Source of the DNA: Bretschneidera sinensis
Taxonomy: Eukaryota > Streptophyta > Magnoliopsida > Brassicales > Akaniaceae
Reading direction: 5' to 3'
Length of the DNA: 64,000 nt
NCBI GenBank assembly: GCA_023935145.1
Contig: CM043701.1
Span: 73,036,817 to 73,100,816, forward strand
In this document: positions 10,668-21,834 of the stretch, one piece after another
Layout: every line of letters begins with the position of its first letter
Position numbering within the stretch: position 1 is the first letter of the stretch
Notes under the pieces: generated by a model
Told to the model about the DNA's origin: nothing
Seen by the model: only the letters and a program-made list of their open reading frames with translations
Databases searched by the model: none
Made by a program: the position numbers and the translations under genes

Positions 10668-13600
10668 GCCATAAACACCTCTTGTTATGTCTTAAACAGA
10701 GTTTTAATTAAGCATATGCTTAACAAAACTCTATATGAATTATGAAAAGGTAGAAAACCTAATATCTCATATTTTCGCGCCTTTTGTTGTAAATATTTTA
10801 TCCTAAATAGCAATAAAAGTATCTTGGGTAAATTTAACTCAAAGACTGATGAAGGGATATTCTTAAAATACTCAATCTCTAGTAAAGCTTATAGAGTCTT
10901 TAAGAAAAGAACTCTAGTGGTAGAAGAATCCATACATGTGGCCTTTAATGAGTCTAACCCAATTAGTAGTAGAGTAGTTTCCTTCAATGATGATGCAGAT
11001 TTCATTCCAAGAACGAAAATACCTACTCCCATTGTTGACCCAAAGGAGAGCCCACCTTAAACAAGTCAAGATGTAGAAGCTCTCAATCCCGATCAACCAT
11101 CTACAAGTCAACAAGAGAATAGTCTTCCCAAAGATTAGAGGTATGTAAATTATCACCCAATATATCAAATGATTGGTGATCCTTCACAAGGGGTAAAAAT
11201 TAGTTCATCTATTAGAAATATTTGCAATGATGTAGCTTATTTATCTCAAATAGAACCTAAGATTTTTGTAGAAGCCAAGAAGGATGATGATTAGATAAAT
11301 ATTATGCAAGCAGAAATAAATCAATTTTAAAGAAACAATGTATGGAATCGAATTCCTAGACCAAAGAATCATACTATAATAGGAACTAAATGGATATTTA
11401 GAAATAAGATAGATGAAAATGGAATAGTAACTAGGAACAAGACTATACTAGTTGCTAAGAGATATAATCAAGAAGAATGAATAGACTTTGATGAGACCTA
11501 TGCTCTCGTAGCTAGATTAGAAGCTAGTCGAATGTTATTAGCCTTTTCATGCTTTAACAAGTTTAAATTATTTCAAATGGATGTAAAAAGTTCCTTTTTA
11601 AATGGCTTTATAGAAGAAGAGATGTATGTTGAGCAACCTCTTGGATTTGAAAATCCTAGTCTTCCAAATCATGTCTACAAGCTTTCTAAAGCTCTATACG
11701 GGTTGAAGCAAGCTCCAAGAGCATGGAATTAGTAGTAGAGTAGTTCCTTTCAATGATGATGCAGATTTCATTCAAGAACGAAAATACCTACTCCCATTGT
11801 TGACCCAAAGGAGAGCCCACCTTAAACAAGTCAAGATGTAGAAGCTCTCAATCCCAATCCACCATCTGCAAGTCAACAAGAGGATAGTCTTCCCAAAGAT
11901 TAGAGGTATGTAAATTATCACCCAATCGATCAAGTGATTGGTGATCCTTCACAAGGGGTAAGAATTAGCTCCTCTATTAGAAATATTTGCAATTATGTAG
12001 CTTATTTATCTCAAATAGAACCTAAGATTTTTGTAGAAGCCAAGAAGGATGTTGATTGGATAAATATTATGCAAGCAGAAATAAATCAATTTTAAAGAAA
12101 CAATGTATGTAATCGAATTCCTAGACCAAAGAATCATACTATAATAGGAACTAAATGGATATTTAGAAATAAGATGGATGAAAATGGAATAGTAACTAGG
12201 AACAAGACTATACTAGTTGCTAAGGGATATAATCAAGAAGAATGAATAGACTTTGATGAGACCTATGCTCTCGTAGCTAGATTAGAAGCTAGTCAAATGT
12301 TATTAGCCTTTGCATGCTTTAACAAGTTTATATTATTTCAAATGGATGTAAAAAGTTCCTTTTTAAATGGCTTTATAGAAGAAGAGATGTATGTTGAGCA
12401 ACCTCTTCGATTTGAAAATCTTAGACTTCCAAATTATGTCTACAAGCTTTCTAAAGCTCTATATGGGTTGAAGCAAGCTCCAAGAGCATGGAATTAGTAG
12501 TAGAGTAGTTCCCTTCAATGATGATGCAGATTTCATTCCAAGAACGAAAATACCTACTCCCATTGTTGACCCAAAGGAGAGCCCACCTTAAACAAGTCGA
12601 GATGTAGAAGCTCTTAATCCCAATCAACCATCTGCAAGTCAATAAGAGGATAGTCTTCCCAAAGATTAGAAGTATTTAAATTATCACCCAATCGATCAAG
12701 TGATTGTGATCCTTCACAAGGGGTAAGAATTTGTTCCTTTATTAGAAATATTTGCAACTATGTAGCTTATTTATCTCAAATAGAACCTAAGACTTTTATA
12801 GAAGCTGAGAATGATGTTGATTGGATAAATACTACGCAAGCAGAAATAAATCAATTTGAAAGAAACAATGTATGGAATCTAGTTCCTAGACCAAAGAATC
12901 ATACTATAATAAGAACTAAATTGATATTTAGAAATAAGATGGATGAAAATGGAATAGTAACTAGGAACAAGGCTAGACTAGTTGCAAAGGGATATAATCA
13001 AGAAGAATGAATAGACTTTGATGAGACCTATGCTCCCGTAGCTAGATTAGAAGTTAGTCGAATGTTATTAGGCTTTGCATGCTTTAACAAGTTTAAATTA
13101 TTTCAAATGGATGTAAAAAGTGCCTTTTTAAATGGCTTTATAGAATAAGAGATGTATGTTGAGCAACCTCTTGGATTTGAAAATCCTGGTCTTCCAAATC
13201 ATGTCTACAAGCTTTCTGAAGCTCTATATGGGTTGAAGCAAGCTCTAAGAGCATGGTATAAAAGACTAAGTAGGTTTTTGATTGAAAATAATTTTACAAG
13301 AGGAAAAATAGACACACCTCTCTTCACAAAAACTCACAGAAATGACACACTACTAGTCCAAATATATGTTGATGATATCATATTTGGTGCTACTAATAAA
13401 TCTATGTGTCAAGAGTTTGCTAAGTGCATGCAAGGTGAATTTGAAATGAGCATGATGGGAGAACTTATTTACTTTCTTGGACTTCAAATCAAACAATTGA
13501 AAGGAGGCATCTTCATCAATCAATCAAAATACACTAAGGACATATTAAAGATGTTCGGGATGGAAAGCTCAAAGTCACTTGACACTCCTATGAGCACTTC

Positions 13601-13736
13601 TACAAAACTTGACCTTGATGAAGGAGGTAAGTGTGTAGACACTAAAACTTATAGAAACATGATAGGAGCTTTACTTTATTTAACTGTAAGTAGACCTGAT
13701 ATAATGTTCAGTGTATGCATGTGTGCTAGATTTTAA
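10668..13736 (+). pseudogene. reverse transcriptase region of element A, with tandem triplication
   Basis: The connection region (10,824-11,060) leads into RT. The RT N-terminal half (WNRIPRPKN, KWIFRNK, then LFQMDVKSSFLNGF) occurs three times because of the 765-bp triplication. Only the third copy continues into the palm. The catalytic box YVDD is at about 13,366-13,377, within an open stretch 13,152-13,736. A TGA in the conserved EEGIDFDET motif is present in all three copies (11,478; 12,243; 13,008). A TAA at about 13,146-13,148 affects copy three only. RT cannot be made from this copy. Confidence 0.9.
10961..13256 (+). repeat. direct tandem triplication, unit 765-766 bp, within pol of A
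   Basis: The units are 10,961-11,726, 11,727-12,491 and 12,492-13,256. Each begins AATTAGTAGTAGAGTAG and ends GAGCATGG. The normal sequence before unit 1 and after unit 3 continues the pol reading path, so the duplication is internal. Units 1 and 2 share differences from unit 3 (for example GACTATACT against GGCTAGACT near 11,443/12,207/12,972), so their duplication was the later event. No long homology is visible at the junction. Confidence 0.95.
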
Positions 13737-13738
13737 GC

Positions 13739-14321
13739 TAATCCTAAGGAATCACATGTGATTGCAGTAAAAAGAATCCTTAGATATCTATAAGGGACTC
13801 AAAACCTAGGATTATGGTACTTTAGAGATTCATCCTTTGAGCTTGTAGGATATTCAAACGCTGATTTTACGGGGTGTAGGCTAGATAGAAAATGCACTAA
13901 TGGAATATACCAATTCTTAGGTACAATGCTAACCTCTTGGTTTTCCAAGAAACAAAACTCAGTTGCGCTATCAACTGCCGAGGTGAAATACGTAGCAGCC
14001 GGAAGTTGTTGTGCGAAAGCGTTATGGATGAATCAACAACTAGAAGACTATGGAATGAACTTTAAATATATTCCAATTCAATGTGATAACACCAGTGCTA
14101 TCAACTTAACCAAAAACCCTATTCAGCATTCTAGAACCAAACACATAGAAATTAGACATCATTTCATAAGAGATCATGCTCAAAAGGGTGATATAAGACT
14201 AGAATTCATTCCTTCAGAAGATCAAATAGCTGATATTCTTACAAAACCCTTAAGTGAAGTTAGTTTTTGTAAGATTAGACTGTTAATGGGCTTAATAGAC
14301 TATGATAAATTATATGTTTGA
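13739..14321 (+). pseudogene. RNase H remnant of element A
   Basis: The end of RT (VSRPDIMFSVCMCARF) runs into a TAA at 13,734-13,736. RNase H follows in the stretch to 14,321, with SKKQNSVALSTAEVKYVAA, CDNTSAI, RTKHIEIRHHFIRD and ADILTKPL. These are the hallmark copia RNase H motifs, and the final TKPL is the usual polyprotein end. RNase H removes the RNA strand during cDNA synthesis. The 13,926-14,321 part is uninterrupted; the upstream joint is not. Confidence 0.88.
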
Positions 14322-14468
14322 ATGCATCAACATTCATCATGTGCATAATTGACTTCTAGTGAATGAATATTAAACCTTATTTAATATTTCTCTCACTCAA
14401 GATGGCATAAATAAACAAAATTCATGCTAAAAATCTAAGCTAGAGCTTTCTTTTAAGTTTCTTAAAGG

Positions 14469-14752
14469 GTCCAGTCGATTGGTAATACAACGCCAAATCA
14501 ACTAGTCGACTAGTCCAAGTACCCAATCGACTGGTAGCACAAAACTTTGTTTGGAGCTAATTTTTAAATTTTTGGTAACCTACCCAATCAATTAGTATAG
14601 ATGATCCAGTCGACTGGTATATCTTTGCCAGTTTACCCAGTCGATTGGTGTTTCGACCCAGTCGACTAGTACGACAAAAATTCCAAAATTAGTGAAGGAC
14701 CCAATCGACTGGTGCCCTAACCTAGTCGACTGGTATCACGATTCTATAAATA
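14469..14752 (+). promoter_or_regulatory. internal palindrome array plus TATA box upstream of the third ORF of A
   Basis: About nine copies of the CCAGTCGACTGG motif or variants lie in 14,469-14,735, outside both LTRs. TATAAATA follows at 14,745-14,752, and then a CT-rich, AUG-poor leader to about 14,960. This repeats the order found in the LTR promoter (array, TATA, leader). An internal promoter for the third ORF is an inference; the motifs are directly visible. Confidence 0.55.
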
Positions 14753-14963
14753 GTCACTTCAACTTTTCAAAAATTTCACGCCTTTTTCAAAACCTTTAAG
14801 CTTTGTCTCTCTAGAAAATCTCTGATTTCTGTCAACAATCTCACAAGAACACTCCAAAGAAACCTAAATCTTATCCCCCAACACCTTCACTTCAACTTTC
14901 CACGGTTAAAAATTCTATTTTTCCCAAAAATCTCTCAAATCTCCCTAAAAACACATTTTTTAT

Positions 14964-16228
14964 GAGAGAATACGAATCAAAACCACCATTGGAGGACCTC
15001 ACGCACCTACAAGGCCACAGTCCAAGAAATCCACGGCATCGGATGCCAAAGGAAAAGGCTTGGTGGGTTCCTCGAGTATAAAGGTGAGGACAAAGCTCGA
15101 TGACTCACTCTTCTGGAGTTGCAGCCGCTAAAGAAAGGTATAATTCCATCATTCGACACAAGAAGATCATAACAGGTAGATTTGTTGACTTCGATTCTAT
15201 CCATCATACAAATTTTGACATTTTACCTTCTTTTGAGGCAATGCACATGACACTACTTGTCAAGATTCACCAAAAGTACTACCCATACATCATTCGCCAG
15301 TTCTACGCAAACTTGGTGAAGCCTAGTCCACTGGTTCTTCGTTTCAGAACCAGTGTGATGGGCATGGAGTTTGATGTGAACAATGACCTACTGGTGAGCA
15401 TTTTGAGGATCCCAATAAGAGGGATCCAATGGAGCATGGATGGATGGTCAGACAACTTTAACTATGGGAAGGCATTCCAGATCATTAGGGGAGGCCCTAA
15501 CTACATCTTTCGGCCCACTATATTTCACACATGTAGTGACATGCCCCTCGATTAAAAGTTGTTCAACCTCATCATGAGTTGGAATATCCATCCACGACTT
15601 GGGAGTCGGGGCTATCTCTCGAAGATAGACATAATATTGATTTAGTGTCTCAAAACTAGACACAACTTCAATATCTACCCCCTACTGCTCGGCAACATGA
15701 TAAATGGCAAAGCTAATGACTCCAGGTTCCTTTCCTATGGGATGCTCATCACCCTTATCTGCCAGTATTTTTGGGTTCCCCTTCCCGCCTCTGAGGCTCA
15801 GGACATCAAACCTAAGGATATCATCAATGTCTCTTCTCTGAAGAAGATGGGGTGCACTATCCACGATGGATTGATCTACTCCAAGGCCGGGAAGAACATA
15901 AGGATTGGAGAGGGTGATTGCAGCGAAGAAGGACAAGGTTTCTAGTGATGCAGCTCCTCCCACTGCTATGGGTACTGATGACTGAGCACCACAGCATAGT
16001 GGTTCTAGTACTGGTTAGGCTGGGTACGATGATCTACTACAGAATATTTTGAGCCTCCAGCTATCCATGCAGTCCGGGTTCCAAACCTTGAATTCTTCTG
16101 TTGATTCTATGCATCATGACCTTCGCACACTTCGTGACTATTTCGAGCTACACCGAGAGCACTTAGAAGGCTACTTGGTTGAGCTTTGGGATCTTATTCA
16201 TGATGGCTCTGATTCACCCGCTCACTGA
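14964..16228 (+). pseudogene. third (env-position) ORF of element A, putative plant transposon protein domain
   Basis: A basic, serine/lysine-rich N-terminus is readable from about 14,964 (KTTIGGPHAPTRPQSKK). It is joined by a frameshift near 15,128 to the main domain at 15,100-15,945. That stretch is one frame of 282 codons, interrupted only by TAA at 15,553-15,555 and a TAG near 15,643. It resembles the plant-specific domain often annotated putative plant transposon protein (Transposase_32). After another frame change, the C-terminus (about 15,982-16,228) is a heptad-like helix ending in SDSPAH. No signal peptide or transmembrane segment is seen, so calling it an envelope would be unjustified. 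Confidence 0.65.
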
Positions 16229-16880
16229 GCTTTTTTTTTCCTTGTATATATAGCTCTTAGATAGTTGTAGCACAAACATTCTATTTTTCTTTTACATTTT
16301 GTACTCAGACAAGCTTTTTATAAGCTCACATTAGATGGATGTATATACATTGCTGCTTTAATTTATGCTTTTAGCATTTATCTCATATATATCTCTCACT
16401 TTTATGCTATATGGTTGCTTCACTTATCATATTCATGCTCACCTATATGCCTTAACTGCTATTATGAGTGTAAAAACTTCTAACTCGTCTCGGGAAGTCT
16501 TCCTAATTCTAAAACATGTCTAGTTTTTACCTACAATTTTTTTTACCTTACTTTCATAGCTGTAGTGTTTATCTTACTTATTTTTTAGGTTTACACCCCC
16601 TTTTTTCTGTTGTTATCAAAACGGGAGAGAAAAATGAGAAAATGAGAAAAATCAATGTAAACTTGTAATAGAGCATAGATTTAGGGGGGAGCATTGCTTC
16701 GAAAACATTGATGAATATAAATCTGTCTTACTTTGCTTGGTTGGGTTGATTATAAATTGCGTTTAAACTGCTTAACGGGTTGGCTTTATCCAAAAAACAG
16801 AGGAAACTCTACCCAATTTTTTCTAAAAACCCAACACTTAGTTTTTAAAAACGTTCTCTCTCATTAGTTTTGTCATCATA
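16229..16880 (+). other. 3' non-coding region of element A
   Basis: This is AT-rich DNA without an ORF. A purine-rich TTTAGGGGGGAG at 16,680-16,691 resembles a second polypurine tract about 200 bp before the real one. Nothing else is recognisable. Confidence 0.6.
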
Positions 16881-16895
16881 AAAAAAGATAGAGAT
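16881..16895 (+). other. polypurine tract of element A
   Basis: AAAAAAGATAGAGAT lies directly before TGTTGAC of the 3' LTR. It resembles the AAAAGGGGGAGAT tract typical of SIRE-type elements, with several changes. It would prime plus-strand DNA synthesis. Confidence 0.75.
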
Positions 16896-18085
16896 TGTTG
16901 ACCCTTATTTTATTTTAATAATGACAAAGCACTACATTAATTGAACTAACAATTTTATCTAAGTGTTTAAGTGGTGAAAGCCTTTAGCAAAGAAATAATA
17001 TGTAAGAACTCAACCAATTTCAGATGCCAAGACAAGACAAAAGATATAGAATAGGCATTAAGGTATTGAAAACAACTGTAAATCTCTCATGTTCAAATAC
17101 TTAGCTTGTCCTATGGCTCTTTTTACAAAAGGATTTTGACAAATATTAATACAAATGATTCCAAGTCAAAAATAGTTTTGAAACTTGAAAAACTGGGTTG
17201 AAGGGCAACCCAGTTGACTGGCTCAATACACCAGTCGACTGGGGTATGGGACAAAAGGTCCCTAGTCGATTGGTGTTAAAAACCCAATCAACTGGCAATT
17301 AGGATAGTGAGTTCCAAGTCAACTGGTACTCCATCATAGCTTAAAAGTGAAGTTTTTCACTTGATGCAGTCGATTAGTACAAGGACCCAGTCAACTGGTA
17401 ATTCAAAAATATGACAATTTGAGACGCGGGACTTGAGCATTTAATGCACCAAACCTGCCAAGTTAGTGCCTAACAGCCATATTAATTCAAGGCTATATAA
17501 ACCCATTTCAATGAGCATTTAAAACAAGAGAAGAACACAATCAATTCACAAGATTGCTCATTAATTCTCAAAAGCTTTGAAAAAATTATTGTTGAGCCAT
17601 TCTTCAAGCTTATTCTTGAAAGAGAGATATTGTGCATTTGTAAAAGCATTCATTTCTATTTCTCTACTATTTACTTTACAATAATTCTCATTTATTGTAA
17701 AAAGGAAAGAGTTGTAATAACTCTTAGAGTATTTAGGATTAAACACTTCTTTGTAAGCTTCCGTAAAGAAAGGATTAGCTTCCGTGAGGAAGGGAATAGC
17801 TTCCGAGAGGAAGGGATTGGTTGTAAGGTTTGTACAACACCAGTGAAGTTGCACTATTAAAAGTTTTAGTGGATTACTTCAATGTGGTTCTTTGAAGAGA
17901 GTGGACGTAGGGTCAGAAGGAATCTGATATTGCTGAACCACTATAAACTGAGTTTGCACTTTCTCTTCCTTAAACTCTTTTACTTAAAGCACATTATTTG
18001 TTTGTATGCTTTGTATATTTAACAGTTTTTATAAACTTGCAAGTAGTTAGCAAAAGTTTTTAAAAATTTTGAATCTCAGTTTATA
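16896..18085 (+). repeat. 3' LTR of element A
   Basis: It matches 6,303-7,535. It contains the palindrome array (17,210-17,400), TATATAA at 17,494-17,500 and three 21-bp repeats at 17,756-17,818. It ends in CAGTTTATA, where the left LTR has CGGTTTACA, so the terminal CA has mutated. The element G LTR resumes afterwards. Confidence 0.9.
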
Positions 18086-18510
18086 GAAATGATTGAATTA
18101 TAAGATGTGATTGGAAGTATATAATCAAGTACTTCTAGTAAATTTAATTCACTGAGCTTGTGAAGCTCATTCTTTATTATTAAATAATTTCAAGTAACGG
18201 GTAGGACTTATAGAATTGTGAGTCGAGATTCAGACTGAATTATTTCTTTAAGCCTCATGGTCCACATCCTCAAACTAATGGAAGAATTTTTTTGTTGTTG
18301 TAAATATTCATGCATAATATGTTATATATATGGTTTCCATTGGGATTTTAATATTGTAACTCCTCTGTTGAGGGTTAAGGACTTATGTATATATATTTTT
18401 ACTCGATATATGTTTTCATATTGTTGCATATATGTGTCGTGCTAGGATTTCAAAATGTGACGACACTGTCTCGGGGGTGGCCAACCCAAGATGGGTCGTT
18501 ACAAACCATA

Positions 18511-18780
18511 ACTCAACTTGATATTGCATATGCTGTTAATCTGGCTAGTTAGTTTTTGCATGCACCTCGCATAGCTCAATTTCAGCTTGTCAAACATATT
18601 TTTCGATATTTATGTGGTACTACTAATCATGAGTTACTTCTTACTTCTGCAAATGATTTTTCTCTTTCTTGTTATGCATATGCTAATTAACCCAATAGTC
18701 CTGACAGTCGTTAGTCCACCATAGGTTATGCTGTCTTCCTTGGACCAAATCGTATTTCCAGGAAAGCAAAGAAACAACCC
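18511..18780 (+). pseudogene. Ty1/copia RT/RNase H fragment
   Basis: One frame reads LDIAYAVNLAS, a stop, FLHAPRIAQFQLVKHIFRYLCG, then NDFSLSCYAYAN, a stop, and STIGYAVFLGPNRIS. This is the copia RNase H entry region. It starts within about 10 bases of the end of element G's LTR, so G may have inserted into an older copia copy. The family differs from element A. It has three in-frame stops and is truncated on both sides. Confidence 0.8.
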
Positions 18781-18786
18781 AAATCT

Positions 18787-18848
18787 TATTTCCATAATTT
18801 AGTTTATTTATTGGTATGCTGGTAAAGCCTATTTCAATAATAAGTTGT
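18787..18848 (+). repeat. end of the U/R tandem repeat unit, cut off by element B
   Basis: This segment (TTAGTTTATTTATTGGTATG and onwards) matches 47,490-47,540 and 49,375-49,430. There it is followed by TGATGTCGCATGAAAGG, which here lies on the far side of element B at 44,720. This identifies the insertion point of B. Confidence 0.85.
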
Positions 18849-20444
18849 TGCATTACGCCCAAACAGTACTATTCGGTAATAGCAATATAGAATGGGGTAT
18901 CGATCCCACAAAGAGAACGTTCTACAATCAAAGTCTCATGCGAAAAATAATGAAAACAAAATTAAAAATTAATATTAAGAAAATGTTGGTTGAGAATTAA
19001 ATGATACAATTAAATTAAGTGAAAGAAAATCAATAATGGGTAACACAAGGGTCCAAGAATCCCTCCTAAATTTCACATCTTCAATTTGTATCAATTCAAT
19101 AATTATAACTCAACTACGTACTTCACATCCCAAATACGTAATCGGAATGTAATAGTGAAAGCACCAAAAATATTCTTTTGTAAATTATTATGAGAAATCC
19201 CCTTCTTATTTTTACAAGTAATGCAACGATCAATCATATATGATATCCTAAATCGACGATATATCCGGAGACAATAACGCAGTAAAGAACTAGTATATAT
19301 AATTAACATACTGAAATCAATTGCATCCTAAATTCCACACATAAGAGAAGCATAACTGAACTTATATGGAGAAAAATAACAAGAATTACCAGAGTTAAAT
19401 AAAATATATGAGAGAAGAAAATCTAATTGTCTATCACACAAAAACATCAACTTCAATATTAAATAAAGGAAACAGCTCAAAATAATTATTAAATGTCAAA
19501 AACACAAATACTAAATTAAATACAAGCCAAACCCGCTATGCCTAGGAGTTCATCTCTTTGCCTTGGTTGAAACTTAGCCTAGCCGATAATACATAATCAC
19601 AACAACTCTTTAAAAATTCCGTGTGTATCTTTTCAGCCCCCTATTCAACTCCCTGTTCTCTGATTCTAAAATCCTATATATAGCTGTATGGAGACGTCTT
19701 TGTAGATAGAAATATAGCCTTAGGGTTTCTGTTCATGCTGTATGCTTCTGCTACTGTCCAGGCCTGGTTCTATTGCTGTCCAGGCCGTGCATTTGCTGCT
19801 GTCTAGGCTTGATTTATGTTGTCCAGAACTGGTCCGGTTGTGCTGCTTTCTAGGCCGTGCAAATCCCAAAAAACTCAGAATTTAATAGCTCCTTCACCTC
19901 TGCCACGTTGAAATCATGCACAACCTGACCTTTGTCTACTATAACTGCCAAAACTTTCCCTAGAAAAATCATATTTATGATCCATGAAATTCTCCAGAAA
20001 ATAGACATCATGATCTTTCCAAGCATATATGGCTCAACTCCTAGTTCTTCCTGAATCAATATAGTTTAATCCGCAAAAAATGACTAATCTGTACAGGCAA
20101 TTCTAGCAATTTAGTGAAACTCCTTTTCACCCTTTGCCAGTGACAACATGACTTAGAAAAATGCTCAATTTATCTTTAATAGTCTAGAAATGATGGGTTT
20201 TGTACTCCTCTTGGGAAATCCGGTTTCCCTGCTTTGAACTGGTCCGACTGTTGTGGATTTTTTCTAACATATTTTATATATTTTTTCTGTTTAAGGCTTT
20301 ATTTTTTTAAATCTGCAAAACACACTAAAACACAGAATTCTCCAAAGGACCACACTTTTCAAGAAATTCAATGAATAATCAAAATTAATCTCAACAAGTG
20401 CATATAATTAACTCTATCCGAAGTGAATTTTTATGCCTTAATCA
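18849..20444 (-). repeat. 3' LTR of element B
   Basis: It is 1,596 bp and matches 43,204-44,715, with an extra block at the left. It contains five copies of a TGCTGTCCAGGCCGTG-type motif (19,740-19,860) upstream, on the minus strand, of a TATATATA box at 19,675-19,682. A segment at about 19,850-20,130 is shared with the LTRs of element D. Confidence 0.9.
19850..20059 (-). other. short LTR reading frame shared by elements B and D
   Basis: An open frame of 69 codons starts MIQEELGVEPYMLGKI and includes MSIFWRI and VDKGQ. The same frame is open in the other LTR of B (44,030-44,293) and in both LTRs of D (37,487-37,684 and 41,889-42,086). The B and D versions differ by an in-frame gap of three residues after VDKGQ. 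No known domain is recognised. It may be a conserved regulatory DNA segment instead of a gene. Confidence 0.4.
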
Positions 20445-20456
20445 CACCCCCAACCA
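20445..20456 (-). other. polypurine tract of element B
   Basis: CACCCCCAACCA on the plus strand reads TGGTTGGGGGTG on the minus strand, directly before the LTR start. A near copy, CCACCCCCAACCA, is at 21,638-21,650. Confidence 0.75.
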
Positions 20457-21834
20457 ACTCATTGGTAGTACCTAGTGATGCAAGCGAAACAACAATGCAT
20501 GAAAAGTATCGTAGCAAGAATGTTGTTTATCCGAGAATTTTGCAGAACTATCTAACATTCAAACAAACATTGGCCAAAGCTCACAGATGCTAACGAGATT
20601 TTCAAATCATGTCTTCTGAGAAACTGTGAGTGTGTGCACTAAACCTAAACCTTCTTACCACAAACCAATGATGCATAAAACTTTGAATTCAACCAAGAAA
20701 ATAACCTCAACATCATTATCCTCACAGGTAAAGTGTTTATCAATTTAAAGAGGCAAGGTATTTACTCATGGAGTTCAGTAAAAGGGTCAAACAATTTAGG
20801 ACAAGCAAGTGAACAAGAATCGACAACAAGATAGGTTAATCACACAATTCAGAATACTTTATTCGACTTACCAATATAATGTCTCGAAATTTCAGTGGTT
20901 AATCAATAAGCCTTGGTGTTGAAGCTCATTTCATTTGAGTGTGGTTCGACAACTTATCTTCCTTAAATTGTTGAATCTTCTTTCTTTCGAATACAAACTG
21001 AAAACTGAAGAAAACAAAAACTGATATTTTCTTTTTCTTTTCTTTTTTTTGCTCTATTTTTTTCTTTTTCTTTTAGAGAATTCCAATATAAATAACTAAG
21101 CTGATAGAAGAATGATTTTTTTTTCTTCTCTTTTTTTTTCTTTTTCTTTTAGAGAATTAAAATATAAATAAATAAACTGATGGAAGAAGAACCATTCCTA
21201 CAATATTGTCGACGATCAAAACTCCACGCAAATGTCAATGATGGATTCGAAGGCTTTGACGACTAACCAAATCATTTCTCCACATGTAAGGCAAGCCAAA
21301 CAAAGCATCTCAAATAGCAATAAAACCAATTCAAGTAGGCAATAAAACTTCACAATGCTAGTTTTCTCAGACTCTCCACTTAATAAAAACAAATGTGCTT
21401 CAAACATGGTTAAAAACCAAAGATCATATACATCACTCTCTAAACAATCCACAAAGCTTAGTATGTGCACAAAAATGAGTTTCCAGAAAACAGGCAGTGT
21501 TAATCAAGATAGTGTCATTGGACCTTGACAAAAACAGAGTTGTAATTATGCATCAACAGTTCACAAAATCACAAAATCTTACAAACATGCCATGATAGTT
21601 TCACACAAAACAATATATAATAAGCATGCATATGCTACCACCCCCAACCAGAATGTGACAGTTTCCTCATAGTCGCCAAAAGATAAGAAAGTCATATCGA
21701 CGGGAGAGAGGAACTCCAATAACGTAGCGTAGGTAAACCTGCATCACACAAAACAAAACATAAAAGCAAAAAAGCAAAACAAAAGAAACTAAACTAGAAA
21801 GCAGTAAAATATAATATAGATAGAAGTACCGAAC
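20457..21834 (-). other. 3' non-coding region of element B
   Basis: This is AT-rich DNA with no recognisable domain and no env-position ORF. It contains two about 100-bp direct repeats made of a pyrimidine-rich tract plus TTTTAGAGAATT (near 21,020-21,175), and an internal copy of the polypurine tract at 21,638-21,650. Confidence 0.6.

Larger units (their letters stand above)
6303..18085 (+). mobile_element. Element A: Ty1/copia, SIRE/Maximus-like, inserted in the LTR of element G
   Basis: The element is 11.8 kb and flanked by LTRs of 1,233 bp (6,303-7,535) and 1,190 bp (16,896-18,085). It has a tRNA-iMet-type primer site at 7,537-7,550. The gene order is gag, protease, integrase, RT, RNase H, which defines copia. 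A third ORF lies between RNase H and the 3' LTR. The long gag coiled coil, the third ORF and the purine tract before the 3' LTR suggest the SIRE/Maximus lineage. All ORFs are broken, and a 765-bp part of the pol region is present three times in tandem. Confidence 0.92.
1..18503 (+). mobile_element. Element G: Ty3/gypsy chromovirus-like (Tekay/Del type), 5' part outside window
   Basis: Remains of gag, protease, RT, RNase H, integrase and a chromodomain-like tail follow one another on the plus strand up to about 4,497. They are followed by an LTR that starts TGTAATACC at 4,510. The LTR end, TTACA after GGGTCG, is at 18,503, because a copia element (6,303-18,085) sits inside the LTR. The order PR-RT-RH-IN and the extended integrase C-terminus place it among chromoviruses; Tekay/Del is my best lineage guess. 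Its 5' LTR and left target duplication are outside the window, so the terminal duplication cannot be checked. The element is dead: every domain carries in-frame stops. Confidence 0.85.
4510..18503 (+). repeat. 3' LTR of element G, split by element A
   Basis: The LTR starts TGTAATACC at 4,510 directly after the polyprotein tail. It is interrupted at 6,302, resumes at 18,086 and ends ...CGTTACA at 18,503. Without the insert it is about 2.2 kb. It contains a TATA-like box (4,817-4,823), an inverted pair of CACCTGG/CCAGGTG motifs just upstream, and a 7 x 30 bp minisatellite (5,581-5,790). Apart from these, the stretch 4,830-6,300 is AT-rich non-coding DNA. Confidence 0.75.

Noticed and set aside
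14964..16228. Calling the third ORF of A a true envelope gene
   Set aside because: No signal peptide, transmembrane segment or glycoprotein feature is seen; only the position is env-like.
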